Source: Ideonella sp. A 288 (GTDB lineage Bacteria; Pseudomonadota; Gammaproteobacteria; Burkholderiales; Burkholderiaceae_C). From it: a DNA stretch of 64,000 nt. The stretch is from the NCBI RefSeq assembly GCF_002198735.1, contig NZ_MWLO01000125.1, positions 1 to 64,000 of the forward strand, written 5' to 3'. The notes below the pieces were generated by a model. That model searched no databases and was not told the DNA's origin. It worked only from the letters and a program-made list of their open reading frames with translations. This document shows, piece by piece, positions 24,018 to 32,903 of this stretch. Every line of letters begins with the position of its first letter. The stretch's first letter is position 1. Made by a program: the position numbers and the translations under genes.

Positions 24018-24584
24018 CTACTTCGCGCAGACGGCGATCCAGCTCTCGTCGTTGGCAATCTCGGTGCCGTAGCCGGCATCCTGCAGCATCTGCTGCGTCC
24101 ACAGCGAGCGGTGGTTCTCGAGCGGGTTGGCCTCGACCTCCTGGGCGACGAAGCTCTTGGGCGTGCTGACCAGCGCCGCACGCCGCGCGATGCGACGGCA
24201 GTGCCGAAGGAACACCCCGCCCTGGTCGACGTCGAAGTGCTCGAGGATGTCGATGGCCATCACCAGGTCGTACGAGGCGTCGGCGATGCCGGGCAGCAGG
24301 GCCAGCGCATCGCCGATCATCAGGCGGTTGTAGGCGTAGTGGTGCACCGGCGTCAGGTACTCGGCGAAGCCCTCGATGCCGTCGATGACCACGCTCCAGC
24401 GCTCGCGCGGGCGCTGCGTGCCGCGCGCGCCGTCGATGTCGAACAGGTTGATGGCTTCGAGGTTGGTGCGCAGCAGGAAGCCGTACTGGCCCATGCCCGT
24501 GCCCACGTCCAGCACCGACGCGGGCTGCAGCCGCTCGGCAAAGCCGACGATGGCACTGAGTTGACTGCTTTGGCTGAACGGCAT
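24018..24584 (-). CDS. Class I SAM-dependent methyltransferase
   Basis: A 188-residue Rossmann-fold methyltransferase. Motif I is VLDVGTGMGQYG at 24-35; an acidic ribose-binding residue follows in INLFDIDG near 44-51; motif IV is LVMAIDILEHFD near 107-118. The ATG at 24584 begins MPFSQSSQLSAIVGF; no upstream methionine fits. The substrate is unknown; this compact form occurs with both small-molecule and sugar methyltransferases. It is 62 bases downstream of rsgA on the same strand and convergent with the CbiB-like gene. Confidence 0.82.
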   Translation of the reverse strand: MPFSQSSQLSAIVGFAERLQPASVLDVGTGMGQYGFLLRTNLEAINLFDIDGARGTQRPRERWSVVIDGIEGFAEYLTPVHHYAYNRLMIGDALALLPGIADASYDLVMAIDILEHFDVDQGGVFLRHCRRIARRAALVSTPKSFVAQEVEANPLENHRSLWTQQMLQDAGYGTEIANDESWIAVCAK

Positions 24585-24646
24585 GCGCGACCCGACCCGG
24601 ATGAACGTGGAAGCGCGGCAGGATACCCCGAAAGCCCGCGGGCGGC

Positions 24647-25543
24647 CTACCAGCGTGTCGTCGACAGTTCGGCGTGCAGTTCCTGGTAGATGCGGTAGCG
24701 CGAGGGGCTGATCTCGCCTCGTTCCAGCGCGGCGCGCACGCCGCACCCCGGCTCGTGCAGGTGGGTGCAGTTGTAGAAGCGGCACTCGGCATGGCGCGCG
24801 AGGTCGGGCATCAGCGTGGGCAGCTCCGCCGGACCCACCTGGTGCAGGCCGAACTGCTGGAAGCCCGGCGAGTCGATCAGCGCCGCGTGACGCGCATCGT
24901 CCAGCCAGTACCAGGTGGTGGTGGTGGTGGTGTGGCGGCCGGTGTTCAAGGCCATCGAGATCTCGCCGACCTGGGCCGCGGCGGCCGGCACCATCAGGTT
25001 GATCAGCGTGCTCTTGCCCATGCCGCTGGGACCCAGCACCAGCGTGGCCCGCTCGGCCAGCCGCGGCGCGAGCGTCTGGCGGGCCTGTTCGGGGTCGCCC
25101 TTCAGCGACAGCTCGACCACGTCCACGCCCATCGCCCGATAGGGTGCCAGGCGCTCTCGCGCGGCCGCCGCCTGCGGCAGGTCGGTCTTGTTGAGCACGA
25201 TCAGGCTCGGGATGTGCGCCTGCGTGGCGGCGATCAGCGCGCGGGTGAGTTGCGTCTCGGCGTACATCGGCTCGGCGGCCACCAACACCAGCAACTGGTC
25301 GAGGTTGGCGGCGAAGGACTTGCTGCGCCACTCGTCCTGGCGGAACAGCAGGTTGCGTCGCTCGAGCGTGCGCTCGACCACGCCTTCGTCGCCGCTGGGC
25401 TGCCAGGCCACGAGGTCGCCGACCACGCACTCGGTCTTCTTGCCCCGGGTGTGGCACAGGCGCCGGGCGCCGTCCGGCGACTCGACCACGACATGCCGGC
25501 CATGCGCGCCGACGACCCGCCCGGTGGCCTGCGGTCCCGCCAT
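24647..25543 (-). CDS. rsgA: Ribosome small subunit-dependent GTPase A
   Basis: A 298-residue circularly permuted GTPase that checks late 30S assembly. In the permuted order: OB-fold at 1-70, G4 NKTD at 118-121, G1 GPSGMGKS at 171-178, G2 TTTTTT near 205-210, G3 DSPG at 224-227, then the zinc site Cys254, Cys259, His261, Cys267. The ATG overlaps the last base of the M48 protease stop (TGATG), so the two are coupled. Start and length are standard. Confidence 0.95.
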   Translation of the reverse strand: MAGPQATGRVVGAHGRHVVVESPDGARRLCHTRGKKTECVVGDLVAWQPSGDEGVVERTLERRNLLFRQDEWRSKSFAANLDQLLVLVAAEPMYAETQLTRALIAATQAHIPSLIVLNKTDLPQAAAARERLAPYRAMGVDVVELSLKGDPEQARQTLAPRLAERATLVLGPSGMGKSTLINLMVPAAAAQVGEISMALNTGRHTTTTTTWYWLDDARHAALIDSPGFQQFGLHQVGPAELPTLMPDLARHAECRFYNCTHLHEPGCGVRAALERGEISPSRYRIYQELHAELSTTRW

Positions 25544-26814
25544 CAGGCCGCCCGCGGCGCGAGCGCTGCCAGACGCTCGCTGGCCGGGGGGTGCGAGTAG
25601 TAGAAGCGCACATACAGCGGATCGGGCGTCAGCGTGGCGGCGTTGTCCTCGTGCAGCTTGAGCAGCGCGCTCGACAGATCGGCGGCGCTGGCCTGCGCGC
25701 AGGCATAGGCATCGGCCTCGAATTCATGGCGGCGAGACAGCATCGCCATCACCGGCGACGCGAAGAAACCGAACACCGGCACGACCAGGCCGAACAGCAA
25801 CAAGGCCAGCGCATCGTTGGGCGCGCCCAGGTTGGGGGTCACGCCCAGGCCGGTGTAGAAGCCGACCTGGCCCGCCAGCCAGCCCAGCAGCGCCAGACCA
25901 CCCAGGCTGGCGCCGAACATCATCACGATGCGCTTCTGCACGTGCCGGTGCTTGAAGTGGCCCAACTCGTGCGCCAGCACGGCCTCCACCTCGCCGGGCG
26001 ACAGCTTGGCGAGCAGCGTGTCGAAGAACACCACCCGCTTGGCGGCCCCGAGGCCGGTGAAGTAGGCGTTGCCGTGGGCCGAGCGGCGGCTGCCGTCCAT
26101 CACGAACAGGCCCTTGGCCTGGAAGCCGCAGCGCTGCATCAGCGCCTGCACGCGGGCCACCAGCGCATCGTCGGACAGCGGCGAGAACTTGTTGAACAGC
26201 GGCGCGATGACGGTGGGGTACAGCACCATGATCAGCAGGTTGAAGCCGGCCCAGGCGGCCCAGGCCCACAGCCACCACCACGTGCCGGTGGCCTGCATGA
26301 TCCACAGGATGAGCGCGGCCAGCGGCAGGCCGATCACCGCACCCACGGCCAGCCCCTTGGCCAGGTCGGCCAAATACAACGCCGGCGTGGTGCGGTTGAA
26401 GCCGAACTGCTGCTCGACACGGAAGGTGCCGTACAGGTCGAACGGCAGGTCGAGCAGGCTGCCGATCAGCGCGAAGGCGGCCAGCAGCGCCAGCTGGTAG
26501 GCCATGTCGCCGAAGCGCGGCTGGAGCGTGTCGCGCAGCACGGCATTGAGCGCATCGAGGCCGCCGAGCAGCGTCCATCCCAGCAGCACCGCCGTGCCGA
26601 AGGCCGTGGTCAGCAGCCCCAGCCGGCCCTTGGCCAGGGTGTAGTCGGCCGCGCGCTGGTGGGCGGCCAGCGGCACGGTGCCGGCGAAGGCGGCCGGCAC
26701 GCTGTCGCGGTGCAGGGCCACATGCTTCATCTGGCGCGTGGCCAGCCACAGGCGCGTGGCCAGCGACGCCACCAGGGCCGCGGCGAAGAGCAGGCTGATC
26801 AGGGTGGGAGACAT
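25543..26814 (-). CDS. M48 family membrane metalloprotease (CAAX prenyl protease 1-like)
   Basis: A 423-residue multi-pass membrane protease of the Ste24/HtpX superfamily. The zinc motif HELGH (His282, Glu283, His286) lies in VLAHELGHFKHRHV; the third ligand is the Glu of HEFEADAYA further on. Hydrophobic segments flank it near 3-25, 66-90, 105-125, 152-200 and 300-350. Proteobacteria lack CAAX processing, so the likely job is membrane protein quality control (inference). The ATG at 26814 lies 33 bases from divergent orn and follows a TACACT by 8 bases. Confidence 0.88.
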   Translation of the reverse strand: MSPTLISLLFAAALVASLATRLWLATRQMKHVALHRDSVPAAFAGTVPLAAHQRAADYTLAKGRLGLLTTAFGTAVLLGWTLLGGLDALNAVLRDTLQPRFGDMAYQLALLAAFALIGSLLDLPFDLYGTFRVEQQFGFNRTTPALYLADLAKGLAVGAVIGLPLAALILWIMQATGTWWWLWAWAAWAGFNLLIMVLYPTVIAPLFNKFSPLSDDALVARVQALMQRCGFQAKGLFVMDGSRRSAHGNAYFTGLGAAKRVVFFDTLLAKLSPGEVEAVLAHELGHFKHRHVQKRIVMMFGASLGGLALLGWLAGQVGFYTGLGVTPNLGAPNDALALLLFGLVVPVFGFFASPVMAMLSRRHEFEADAYACAQASAADLSSALLKLHEDNAATLTPDPLYVRFYYSHPPASERLAALAPRAA

Positions 26815-26822
26815 GGGCCGAG

Positions 26823-26828
26823 AGTGTA
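26823..26828 (-). promoter_or_regulatory. -10-like TACACT 8 nt before the M48 protease start
   Basis: On the minus strand TACACT ends 8 bases before the M48 ATG. It shares a 33-base divergent gap with the orn -10 candidate, leaving no room for a normal leader. The -35 would fall inside or beyond the orn start and is not evident. Confidence 0.4.
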
Positions 26829-26835
26829 GGGCTGC

Positions 26836-26841
26836 GACAAT
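26836..26841 (+). promoter_or_regulatory. -10-like GACAAT 6 nt before orn
   Basis: GACAAT ends 6 bases before the orn ATG with no Shine-Dalgarno. With only 33 bases between two divergent starts, orn transcription should begin at or close to its ATG. Confidence 0.45.
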
Positions 26842-26847
26842 TCGGCC

Positions 26848-27420
26848 ATGAACACGCCCGACCAAAACCCCGTGCTGGCGCCGAGCGACCAGAACCTGAT
26901 CTGGATCGACCTCGAGATGACCGGCCTGTCGCCGTTCAACGACCGCATCATCGAGATCGCGCTGGTGGTGACCGATGCCCACTTGACGGTTCGGGTCGAA
27001 GGCCCGGTGTTCGCCATCCACCAGAGCGACGCCACGCTCGACGGCATGGACGCCTGGAACAAGGGCACCCATGGCCGCAGCGGCCTCATCGACCGCGTGA
27101 AGGCCTCGACGGTGGACGAGGCACAGGCCGAGGCCGAGGCCATCGCCTGGCTCAAGCGCTACGTGCCCGCCGGCAAGAGCCCGATGTGCGGCAACTCGAT
27201 CTGCCAGGACCGGCGGTTCCTGGCCAAGGACATGCCGGCGCTGGAGTCGTTCTTCCACTACCGCAATCTCGACGTGAGCACGCTGAAGGAACTGGCCAAG
27301 CGCTGGAAGCCGTCGGTGCTGGACAGCTTCAAGAAGGCCCAGGCGCACACGGCGATGGCCGACATCCACGAGTCGATCGACGAACTGCTGCACTACCGGC
27401 AGCACTTCCTGGCGCTCTGA
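26848..27420 (+). CDS. orn: Oligoribonuclease
   Basis: A 190-residue DEDDh 3'-5' exonuclease that finishes decay of 2-5 nt RNAs and degrades pGpG. Asp21 and Glu23 lie in WIDLEMTG, the second Asp region in [10 protein letters not shown], and His167/Asp172 in [11 protein letters not shown]. Length and ends match E. coli Orn; the N-terminal [16 protein letters not shown] is a short extension. Divergent from the M48 gene at 33 bases. Confidence 0.95.
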   Translation: MNTPDQNPVLAPSDQNLIWIDLEMTGLSPFNDRIIEIALVVTDAHLTVRVEGPVFAIHQSDATLDGMDAWNKGTHGRSGLIDRVKASTVDEAQAEAEAIAWLKRYVPAGKSPMCGNSICQDRRFLAKDMPALESFFHYRNLDVSTLKELAKRWKPSVLDSFKKAQAHTAMADIHESIDELLHYRQHFLAL

Positions 27421-27500
27421 TCGGGCGCCTGCGCCGCTGGCGGCGGCGGCGTCGCCCAAGTGCCCTCCGGGCGATGTCCCGGCACCCGAAACTGCTTTAG

Positions 27501-27529
27501 TTGTCAATCAAATCGGCGCGGCCTATCAT
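27501..27529 (+). promoter_or_regulatory. Sigma-70 promoter of the kynBUA operon
   Basis: TTGTCA (27501-27506) and TATCAT (27524-27529) are 17 bases apart, the best promoter in the window. The -10 ends 7 bases before the kynB ATG at 27537, so transcription should start at or next to the first codon. KynR-type (Lrp/AsnC) regulation is known for kyn operons in some proteobacteria, but no such gene lies here. Confidence 0.75.
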
Positions 27530-27536
27530 CGCGCCG

Positions 27537-28160
27537 ATGAAACGACTCTGGGACATCTCGCCGCCGGTGGATGCCGGCTCGCCGGTGTTCCCGGGCGACA
27601 CGCCCTTCGACCTGCGCTGGGGCTGGACGCTGGGCCCGGGCTGCCCGGTCAACGTGGGCGTGGTCACGACGAGCCCGCACGTCGGCGCCCATGCCGATGC
27701 CCCGCTGCACTACGACGCCGACGGCGCGGCCATCGGCGCGCTCGACCTGGCGCCCTTCCTCGGCCCCTGCCGCGTGATCCACGCCATCGGCTGCGGGCCG
27801 CTGGTGGAGTGGCAACACCTGGCCCATGCCAGCGACCAGCTCCCGACGCGGGTGCTGGTGCGCACCTACGCCGTCACCCCCAGCGCCTTCGACGACGCGC
27901 TCGCCGGCTATTCCCCCGACACCGTCGAGCGACTGGCCGATGCCGGCGTGCAACTGATCGGCATCGACACCGCCAGCATCGACCCGGCCGCCAGCAAGAC
28001 GCTGGACAGCCACCAGGTGATCCGCCGGCGCGGCCTGCGCGTGCTGGAGAACCTGGTGCTCGACCAGGTGCCCGAAGGCGACTACGAACTGATCGCCCTG
28101 CCCCTCAAATGGATGACCGCCGACGCCTCCCCGGTGCGCGCGGTGCTGCGAGAGCTCTGA
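27537..28160 (+). CDS. kynB: Arylformamidase (kynurenine formamidase), KynB type
   Basis: A 207-residue metal-dependent cyclase-fold hydrolase that converts N-formylkynurenine to kynurenine, step 2 of the anthranilate branch of tryptophan catabolism. It has the HxxxHxD metal motif His48, His52, Asp54 ([13 protein letters not shown]) and the SxPxFPGD lead near residues 15-21. The ATG at 27537 gives the family N-terminus [10 protein letters not shown]. There is no ribosome binding site; the promoter abuts the ATG. kynU follows after 4 bases. Confidence 0.95.
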   Translation: MKRLWDISPPVDAGSPVFPGDTPFDLRWGWTLGPGCPVNVGVVTTSPHVGAHADAPLHYDADGAAIGALDLAPFLGPCRVIHAIGCGPLVEWQHLAHASDQLPTRVLVRTYAVTPSAFDDALAGYSPDTVERLADAGVQLIGIDTASIDPAASKTLDSHQVIRRRGLRVLENLVLDQVPEGDYELIALPLKWMTADASPVRAVLREL

Positions 28161-28164
28161 CGCC

Positions 28165-29448
28165 ATGAACCTGACCCGACACGATGCCCTGGCCCTGGAC
28201 GCGGCCGATCCGCTGGCACCCTTGCGCGCGCAGTTCGACCTGCCCGAGGGGCAGATCTACCTCGACGGCAATTCGCTGGGCGTGCTGCCCCGGGCCACCG
28301 CGGCACGGGTGCAGGCGGTGGTCACGCAGGAGTGGGGCCAGGGCCTGATCGGCAGCTGGAACAGCGCCGGCTGGATGACGCTGCCGCAGCGCATCGGCGA
28401 CCGCATCGCGGCCCTGGTGGGCGCCGGCGACGGCGAACTGGTGGTCGCCGACTCGACCTCGGTGAACCTGTTCAAGGTGCTGAGCGCCGCACTGCGACTG
28501 CAGCAGGCCGACGCGCCGCAGCGCCGCGTCATCGTCTCCGAGCGCAGCAACTTCCCGACCGACCTGTACATCGCCGAATCGCTGGCCCGCGACCACGGCT
28601 GCACGCTGCGCCTGGTGGCCGGCCCGCAGGACCTCGTCGCGGCGCTGGGCCCCGACACCGCGGTGCTGATGCTCACGCACGTGAACTACCGCACCGGCTG
28701 GCTGCACGACATGGCCGCACTCACCGCCGCCGCCCACGCGGCCGGCGCGCTGACGGTGTGGGACCTGGCGCATTCCGCCGGCGCGGTGCCGGTGGCGCTG
28801 AAGGCCGACGGCGCCGACTTCGCGGTGGGCTGCGGCTACAAGTACCTCAACGGCGGGCCCGGCGCGCCGGCCTTCGTGTGGGTGAACCCGCGCCACGTCG
28901 ACCGATTCAGCCAGCCGCTGTCGGGCTGGCTGGGGCACGCCGCGCCCTTCAGCTTCGTGCCCGGCTACCAGCCGGCCGCCGGCATCTCGCGTTACCTGTG
29001 CGGCACGCCGCCGGTGCTGTCGCTGGCCGCGCTGGAATGCGGCGTCGACACCTTCCACGCCGCCGCACCGATGGGCGGCATGGGCGCGATCCGGGCCAAG
29101 TCGCTGGCGCTGACGCGGCTGCTCATCGCGCTGGTCGACGCGCGCTGCGCCGGCCAGGGCCTCTCCCTGGTCAGCCCGCGCGACGACGCCCGCCGCGGCA
29201 GCCAGGTCTGCCTGTCGCGAGCTGAAGGCGCCTACGCCATCGTGCAGGCCCTGATCGCCCGCGGCGTGGTCGGCGACTTCCGCGCCGGCGATGCGGCCGA
29301 ACGGCTGCCCGACATCCTGCGCTTCGGCGTGACGCCGCTGTACACGCGCTTCGTCGACGTGTGGGATGCCGTGGAGCACCTGCGCCAGGTGCTCGACAGC
29401 GCCGAGTGGCAGCAGCCCACGTTCCAGCAGCGCAAGGCCGTGACCTGA
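28165..29448 (+). CDS. kynU: Kynureninase
   Basis: A 427-residue PLP enzyme cleaving kynurenine to anthranilate and alanine. The PLP lysine is Lys226 in [25 protein letters not shown] near 31-39, HVNYRTG near 172-178 and [11 protein letters not shown] near 199-209 are family blocks. Length and start are typical. It lies between kynB (4 bases) and kynA (16 bases) and belongs to one operon. Confidence 0.96.
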   Translation: MNLTRHDALALDAADPLAPLRAQFDLPEGQIYLDGNSLGVLPRATAARVQAVVTQEWGQGLIGSWNSAGWMTLPQRIGDRIAALVGAGDGELVVADSTSVNLFKVLSAALRLQQADAPQRRVIVSERSNFPTDLYIAESLARDHGCTLRLVAGPQDLVAALGPDTAVLMLTHVNYRTGWLHDMAALTAAAHAAGALTVWDLAHSAGAVPVALKADGADFAVGCGYKYLNGGPGAPAFVWVNPRHVDRFSQPLSGWLGHAAPFSFVPGYQPAAGISRYLCGTPPVLSLAALECGVDTFHAAAPMGGMGAIRAKSLALTRLLIALVDARCAGQGLSLVSPRDDARRGSQVCLSRAEGAYAIVQALIARGVVGDFRAGDAAERLPDILRFGVTPLYTRFVDVWDAVEHLRQVLDSAEWQQPTFQQRKAVT

Positions 29449-29464
29449 ACCTGAGGAGCCCCCG

Positions 29465-30301
29465 ATGAGCAGCGACGCCACGCCGCGCCACGAAGGCGCG
29501 CAGCTCGACTTCAGCCGCGACATGAGCTACGGCGACTACCTGCGGCTCGACCAGGTGCTGTCGGCACAGCAGCCGCTGTCGCCGGACCACAACGAGATGC
29601 TGTTCATCGTGCAGCACCAGACCAGCGAGCTGTGGATGAAGCTGATGCTGCACGAGCTGCGCGCCGCCGTGGCGGCGGTGGCCGCCGACCAGCTGCCCCC
29701 GGCCTTCAAGATGCTGGCGCGGGTGTCGAAGATCATGGAGCAGCTGGTGCACGCCTGGGACGTGCTGGCGACGATGACGCCGCCCGAGTACAGCGCCATC
29801 CGGCCCTACCTGGGCCGCTCGTCGGGCTTTCAGAGCTGGCAATACCGGTGCATCGAGTTCATGCTCGGCAACAAGAGCGCGGCCATGCTGAAGCCGCACG
29901 CGCACCGGCCCGAACGACTGGCCGAGGTCGAGGCCGCGTGGCGCGCGCCGTCGCTGTACGACGAATCGCTGCGCCTGCTGCAGCGCCGCGGCATCGCCGT
30001 GCCGGCCAGCCACACCGAGCGCGACTGGACCCAGCCCTATGTGCAGAGCGACGCGGTCGAGCAGGCCTGGCTCACCGTGTACCGCGCACCGCAGCAGCAC
30101 TGGGACCTGTACCAGCTGGGCGAGGAACTGACCGACCTCGAGGACACCTTCCGGCTGTGGCGCTTCCGCCACCTGACCACGGTGGCGCGCATCATCGGCA
30201 ACAAGACGGGCACCGGCGGCACCAGCGGCGTGGGCTACCTGCAGCGCATGCTGGACGTGGTGCTGTTCCCCGAGATCTGGAAACTCCGCACGGATCTTTA
30301 G
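29465..30301 (+). CDS. kynA: Tryptophan 2,3-dioxygenase
   Basis: A 278-residue heme dioxygenase opening the tryptophan indole ring, step 1 of the pathway. Key blocks are [14 protein letters not shown] near residues 22-35, VQHQTSELW with the substrate-side His51, and [13 protein letters not shown] with the probable heme ligand His236, followed by the [11 protein letters not shown] loop. GAGGAG-like GGAGC precedes the ATG by about 9 bases. It is last in the operon although it acts first. Confidence 0.96.
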   Translation: MSSDATPRHEGAQLDFSRDMSYGDYLRLDQVLSAQQPLSPDHNEMLFIVQHQTSELWMKLMLHELRAAVAAVAADQLPPAFKMLARVSKIMEQLVHAWDVLATMTPPEYSAIRPYLGRSSGFQSWQYRCIEFMLGNKSAAMLKPHAHRPERLAEVEAAWRAPSLYDESLRLLQRRGIAVPASHTERDWTQPYVQSDAVEQAWLTVYRAPQQHWDLYQLGEELTDLEDTFRLWRFRHLTTVARIIGNKTGTGGTSGVGYLQRMLDVVLFPEIWKLRTDL

Positions 30302-30343
30302 CCCCCCCCGGAGCGACCAGCGGTCGCCTCCGCCCCAGGGGGG
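30302..30343 (+). terminator. Large GC-rich hairpin after kynA, possible dispersed repeat
   Basis: An inner stem (GGAGCGACC with GGTCGCCTCC, one bulge) sits inside an outer C6/G6 pairing and begins at the kynA stop. No T-run follows. It may end the kyn transcript. The C/G-rich style resembles intergenic repeats of Burkholderiales, but I see no second full copy here. Confidence 0.4.
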
Positions 30344-30463
30344 CGACGCCAGTGGCCCGGCAGAGCCGGTTCCACGGCGTCCGCTTGGGAGCCGCTGTGT
30401 CAGCCGTCAACACGCCGCGCGCCGGGCCCACCTATGCGCAAGGCCACCCGGCGCCCGCGCCGA

Positions 30464-31948
30464 TCAGGCCAGCGGCACCGGCACGAACATGCGTTCGCCG
30501 CCGCGCCACACCAGCAGCGCCACCTGCTTCGGTTTGCCCGACAGCACCCGCTGCAGGTCTTCGATGCCGTCCACCGGCTGGCCGTTGATGGCCATCACCA
30601 CGTCGCCGCGCTGCAGGCCCGCGCGCTGCGCCGCGCCCTGCACGCCCTGCACCAGCACGCCGTGCTCGACGCGCGCCTGCTGGCGCTCGATCGGTGACAG
30701 CGGCCGCAACGCCAGGCCGAGCCGGCCGCCGCCCTCGGCGGCGTCAGCGGCCTCGGCGGACGCCTGCGTCTCGGGCCGCGCGGCACCCAGCGTCACCGCC
30801 AGCTCCTGCTCGGCCTTGCCGCGCCACACCTTCAGGGTCACCTTGTCGCCGGGCTTGGCCAGGCCGATGCGCGCCGACAGCGCGCCGGCCTGCACCGTGG
30901 GCTCGCCGTCGATCTGCAGGATCACGTCGCCGGACTTCAGGCCCGCCTTGGCGGCCGGGCTGTCGGGGTCCACCGCCGCCACCAGCGCACCGTCGGGCCG
31001 CGGCAGGCCGAAGGATTCCGCGAGGGCCTGGTTCAGGTCCTGCACCTGCACGCCCAGTCGCGCGTGCTGGGCCCGTCCGGAGCTGACGATCTGGTCGCGT
31101 ACTTTCAGCGCCAGGTCGATCGGGATCGCGAAGCTCACGCCCTGGAAGCCGCCGGTGCGCGAGTAGATCTGCGAGTTGATGCCGACCACGCGGCCCTCGC
31201 CGTCGAACAGCGGACCGCCGGAGTTGCCGGGGTTCACCGCCGCATCGGTCTGGATGAAGGGCACGATGGCCTCGCCGGGCAGCGAGCGGCCCTTGGCACT
31301 GACGATGCCGGCCGTGGCCGTCTGCTCCAGGCCGTAGGGCGCGCCAATGGCCAGCACCGGGTCGCCGACCATCAGCGACCTGGCGTCGCCCAGGCGCACC
31401 GTGGGCAGGCCCTTGGCCTCGATGCGCAGCACCGCGATGTCGGTGGCCGGGTCGCTGCCCAGCACCTTGGCCGCGAACTCGCGCCGGTCGGCCAGGCGCA
31501 CCGTCACCTCCTTGGCGTCGCGCACCACGTGGGCATTGGTCAGCACGATGCCGTCGGCGGTGACGATGAAGCCCGAGCCCTGGCCGCGGAACGGCTGCCG
31601 ATCGGGCTGTGCGCCGCGGAAGCCCGGCAGGCTGCGGAAGAAACGCTGCGCCGGGTCGTCGGCCGACTCGTCATCGGACACCGCCTGGCGCATGCCCTCG
31701 ACGCGCACGCCAACCACCGCCGGACCCGACTGCTGCACGATGGCGCGGTAGTTGGGCGCGCCGCCCAGGGTGGCGATGGGCGCCACGGGCGCGGCCACGG
31801 TGGCCGCGGCGGCCGCCACCGGCGCGGTGGCCACGGTGGGCTGCGGCGACTGGCGCCAGGGCAGATCGATCGCGGCCACGCCCGTGACGGCGGCCAGGCT
31901 CCCGCCCAGCAGGAACCACCCCAGCGAACTGACGACAGGCTTCTTCAT
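30464..31948 (-). CDS. DegQ/DegP-like periplasmic serine protease with two PDZ domains
   Basis: A 494-residue HtrA-family protease. A signal-anchor-like hydrophobic stretch (residues 8-26) is followed by an Ala/Pro/Val linker. The catalytic triad is His140 (TNAHVV), Asp170 (TDIAVLRI) and Ser243 (GNSGGPL). Two PDZ domains follow at about 280-375 and 400-490, as in DegP/DegQ. The role is envelope protein quality control. The ATG at 31948 has GGGAG upstream and is preferred to a start 13 codons earlier. It converges on the kyn operon. Confidence 0.92.
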   Translation of the reverse strand: MKKPVVSSLGWFLLGGSLAAVTGVAAIDLPWRQSPQPTVATAPVAAAAATVAAPVAPIATLGGAPNYRAIVQQSGPAVVGVRVEGMRQAVSDDESADDPAQRFFRSLPGFRGAQPDRQPFRGQGSGFIVTADGIVLTNAHVVRDAKEVTVRLADRREFAAKVLGSDPATDIAVLRIEAKGLPTVRLGDARSLMVGDPVLAIGAPYGLEQTATAGIVSAKGRSLPGEAIVPFIQTDAAVNPGNSGGPLFDGEGRVVGINSQIYSRTGGFQGVSFAIPIDLALKVRDQIVSSGRAQHARLGVQVQDLNQALAESFGLPRPDGALVAAVDPDSPAAKAGLKSGDVILQIDGEPTVQAGALSARIGLAKPGDKVTLKVWRGKAEQELAVTLGAARPETQASAEAADAAEGGGRLGLALRPLSPIERQQARVEHGVLVQGVQGAAQRAGLQRGDVVMAINGQPVDGIEDLQRVLSGKPKQVALLVWRGGERMFVPVPLA

Positions 31949-32060
31949 GTGCGTTGCTCCCGGCCTTGTGGGCCATTGACGATGCAACGCAGTGTGAATG
32001 CGCCCCGTGAGCGCTCGATGAGCGCAGCATGAGGCGAGGATGAAAGCGGGGCCGGGCGCG

Positions 32061-32903
32061 TCAGTCGACGAAGAAGTCGGGGATCAGGTCCGTCGTGCCG
32101 GGCACGACGGCGTAGCGGTCGAAGTCGGTCACGCCGTTGGCCGCCAGCAGCGTGTCGTCGATGAAGAAGTTGCCGGTGGTGGCGTTGGCGTCGCTGGTCA
32201 GGATGAACCAGGCGGCGTCGGACAGGATCTGCGGCTGGCGGCACTTGTTGGTGTCGACGCCGGGGATCATCTGCAGCGCGGCGGTGTTGATCGCCGTGCG
32301 CGGCCACAGGCTGTTCACGGCGATGCCGTGGCGCTTGAACTCGCGCGCGTGGCCCAGCGTGCACATGCTCATGCCGTACTTGGCCATCGTGTAGGCCACG
32401 TGCGGCGCGAACCAGTGGTCCTTCATCGACAGCGGCGGCGACATGTTCAGCACATGCGGGTTGCGGCCGGCCTTGCCCGACTTGATGAGCTCCGGCAGGC
32501 AGGCCTGCGTGCAGCAGTAGGTGCCGCGCGCGTTGACGCCCATCATCAGGTCGAAGCGCTTCATCGGCGTGGCCGACGTGGGCGTGAGGTTGATGGCGCT
32601 GGCGTTGTTGATCAGGATGTCGATGCCGCCGAAGCGGGCCACCGCGGCGGCCACCGCCGCCGCCACGGCGTTCTCGTCGCGGATGTCGGTGGGCACGATC
32701 AGCGCCTGGCCGCCCGCGGCCTCCACCTCGGCCGCCGAGCTGTGCAGCGTGCCGGGCAGCTTCGGGTTGGGCTCGGTGGTCTTGGCCACCAGCACCAGGT
32801 TGGCGCCGTCGCGCGCGGCGCGCTTGGCGATCTCGAGGCCGATGCCCCGCGAGGCACCGGTGATGAAGAGGGTCTTGCCCTTGAGCGATCGGTTCAGGTC
32901 CAT
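32061..32903 (-). CDS. Short-chain dehydrogenase, HSDL2-like
   Basis: A 280-residue classical-type SDR. TGASRGIG at 15-22 binds the nucleotide; NNAS is at 99-102; the active site is Ser155, Tyr171 and Lys175 (YTMAK). The insert after the first strand and the block LSMKDHWFAPHVAYTMAKYGMS fit the HSDL2-like subgroup, often encoded with beta-oxidation genes. The substrate is unknown, probably an acyl or hydroxyacyl compound by context. The ATG lies 10 bases inside the SGNH gene. Confidence 0.87.
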   Translation of the reverse strand: MDLNRSLKGKTLFITGASRGIGLEIAKRAARDGANLVLVAKTTEPNPKLPGTLHSSAAEVEAAGGQALIVPTDIRDENAVAAAVAAAVARFGGIDILINNASAINLTPTSATPMKRFDLMMGVNARGTYCCTQACLPELIKSGKAGRNPHVLNMSPPLSMKDHWFAPHVAYTMAKYGMSMCTLGHAREFKRHGIAVNSLWPRTAINTAALQMIPGVDTNKCRQPQILSDAAWFILTSDANATTGNFFIDDTLLAANGVTDFDRYAVVPGTTDLIPDFFVD

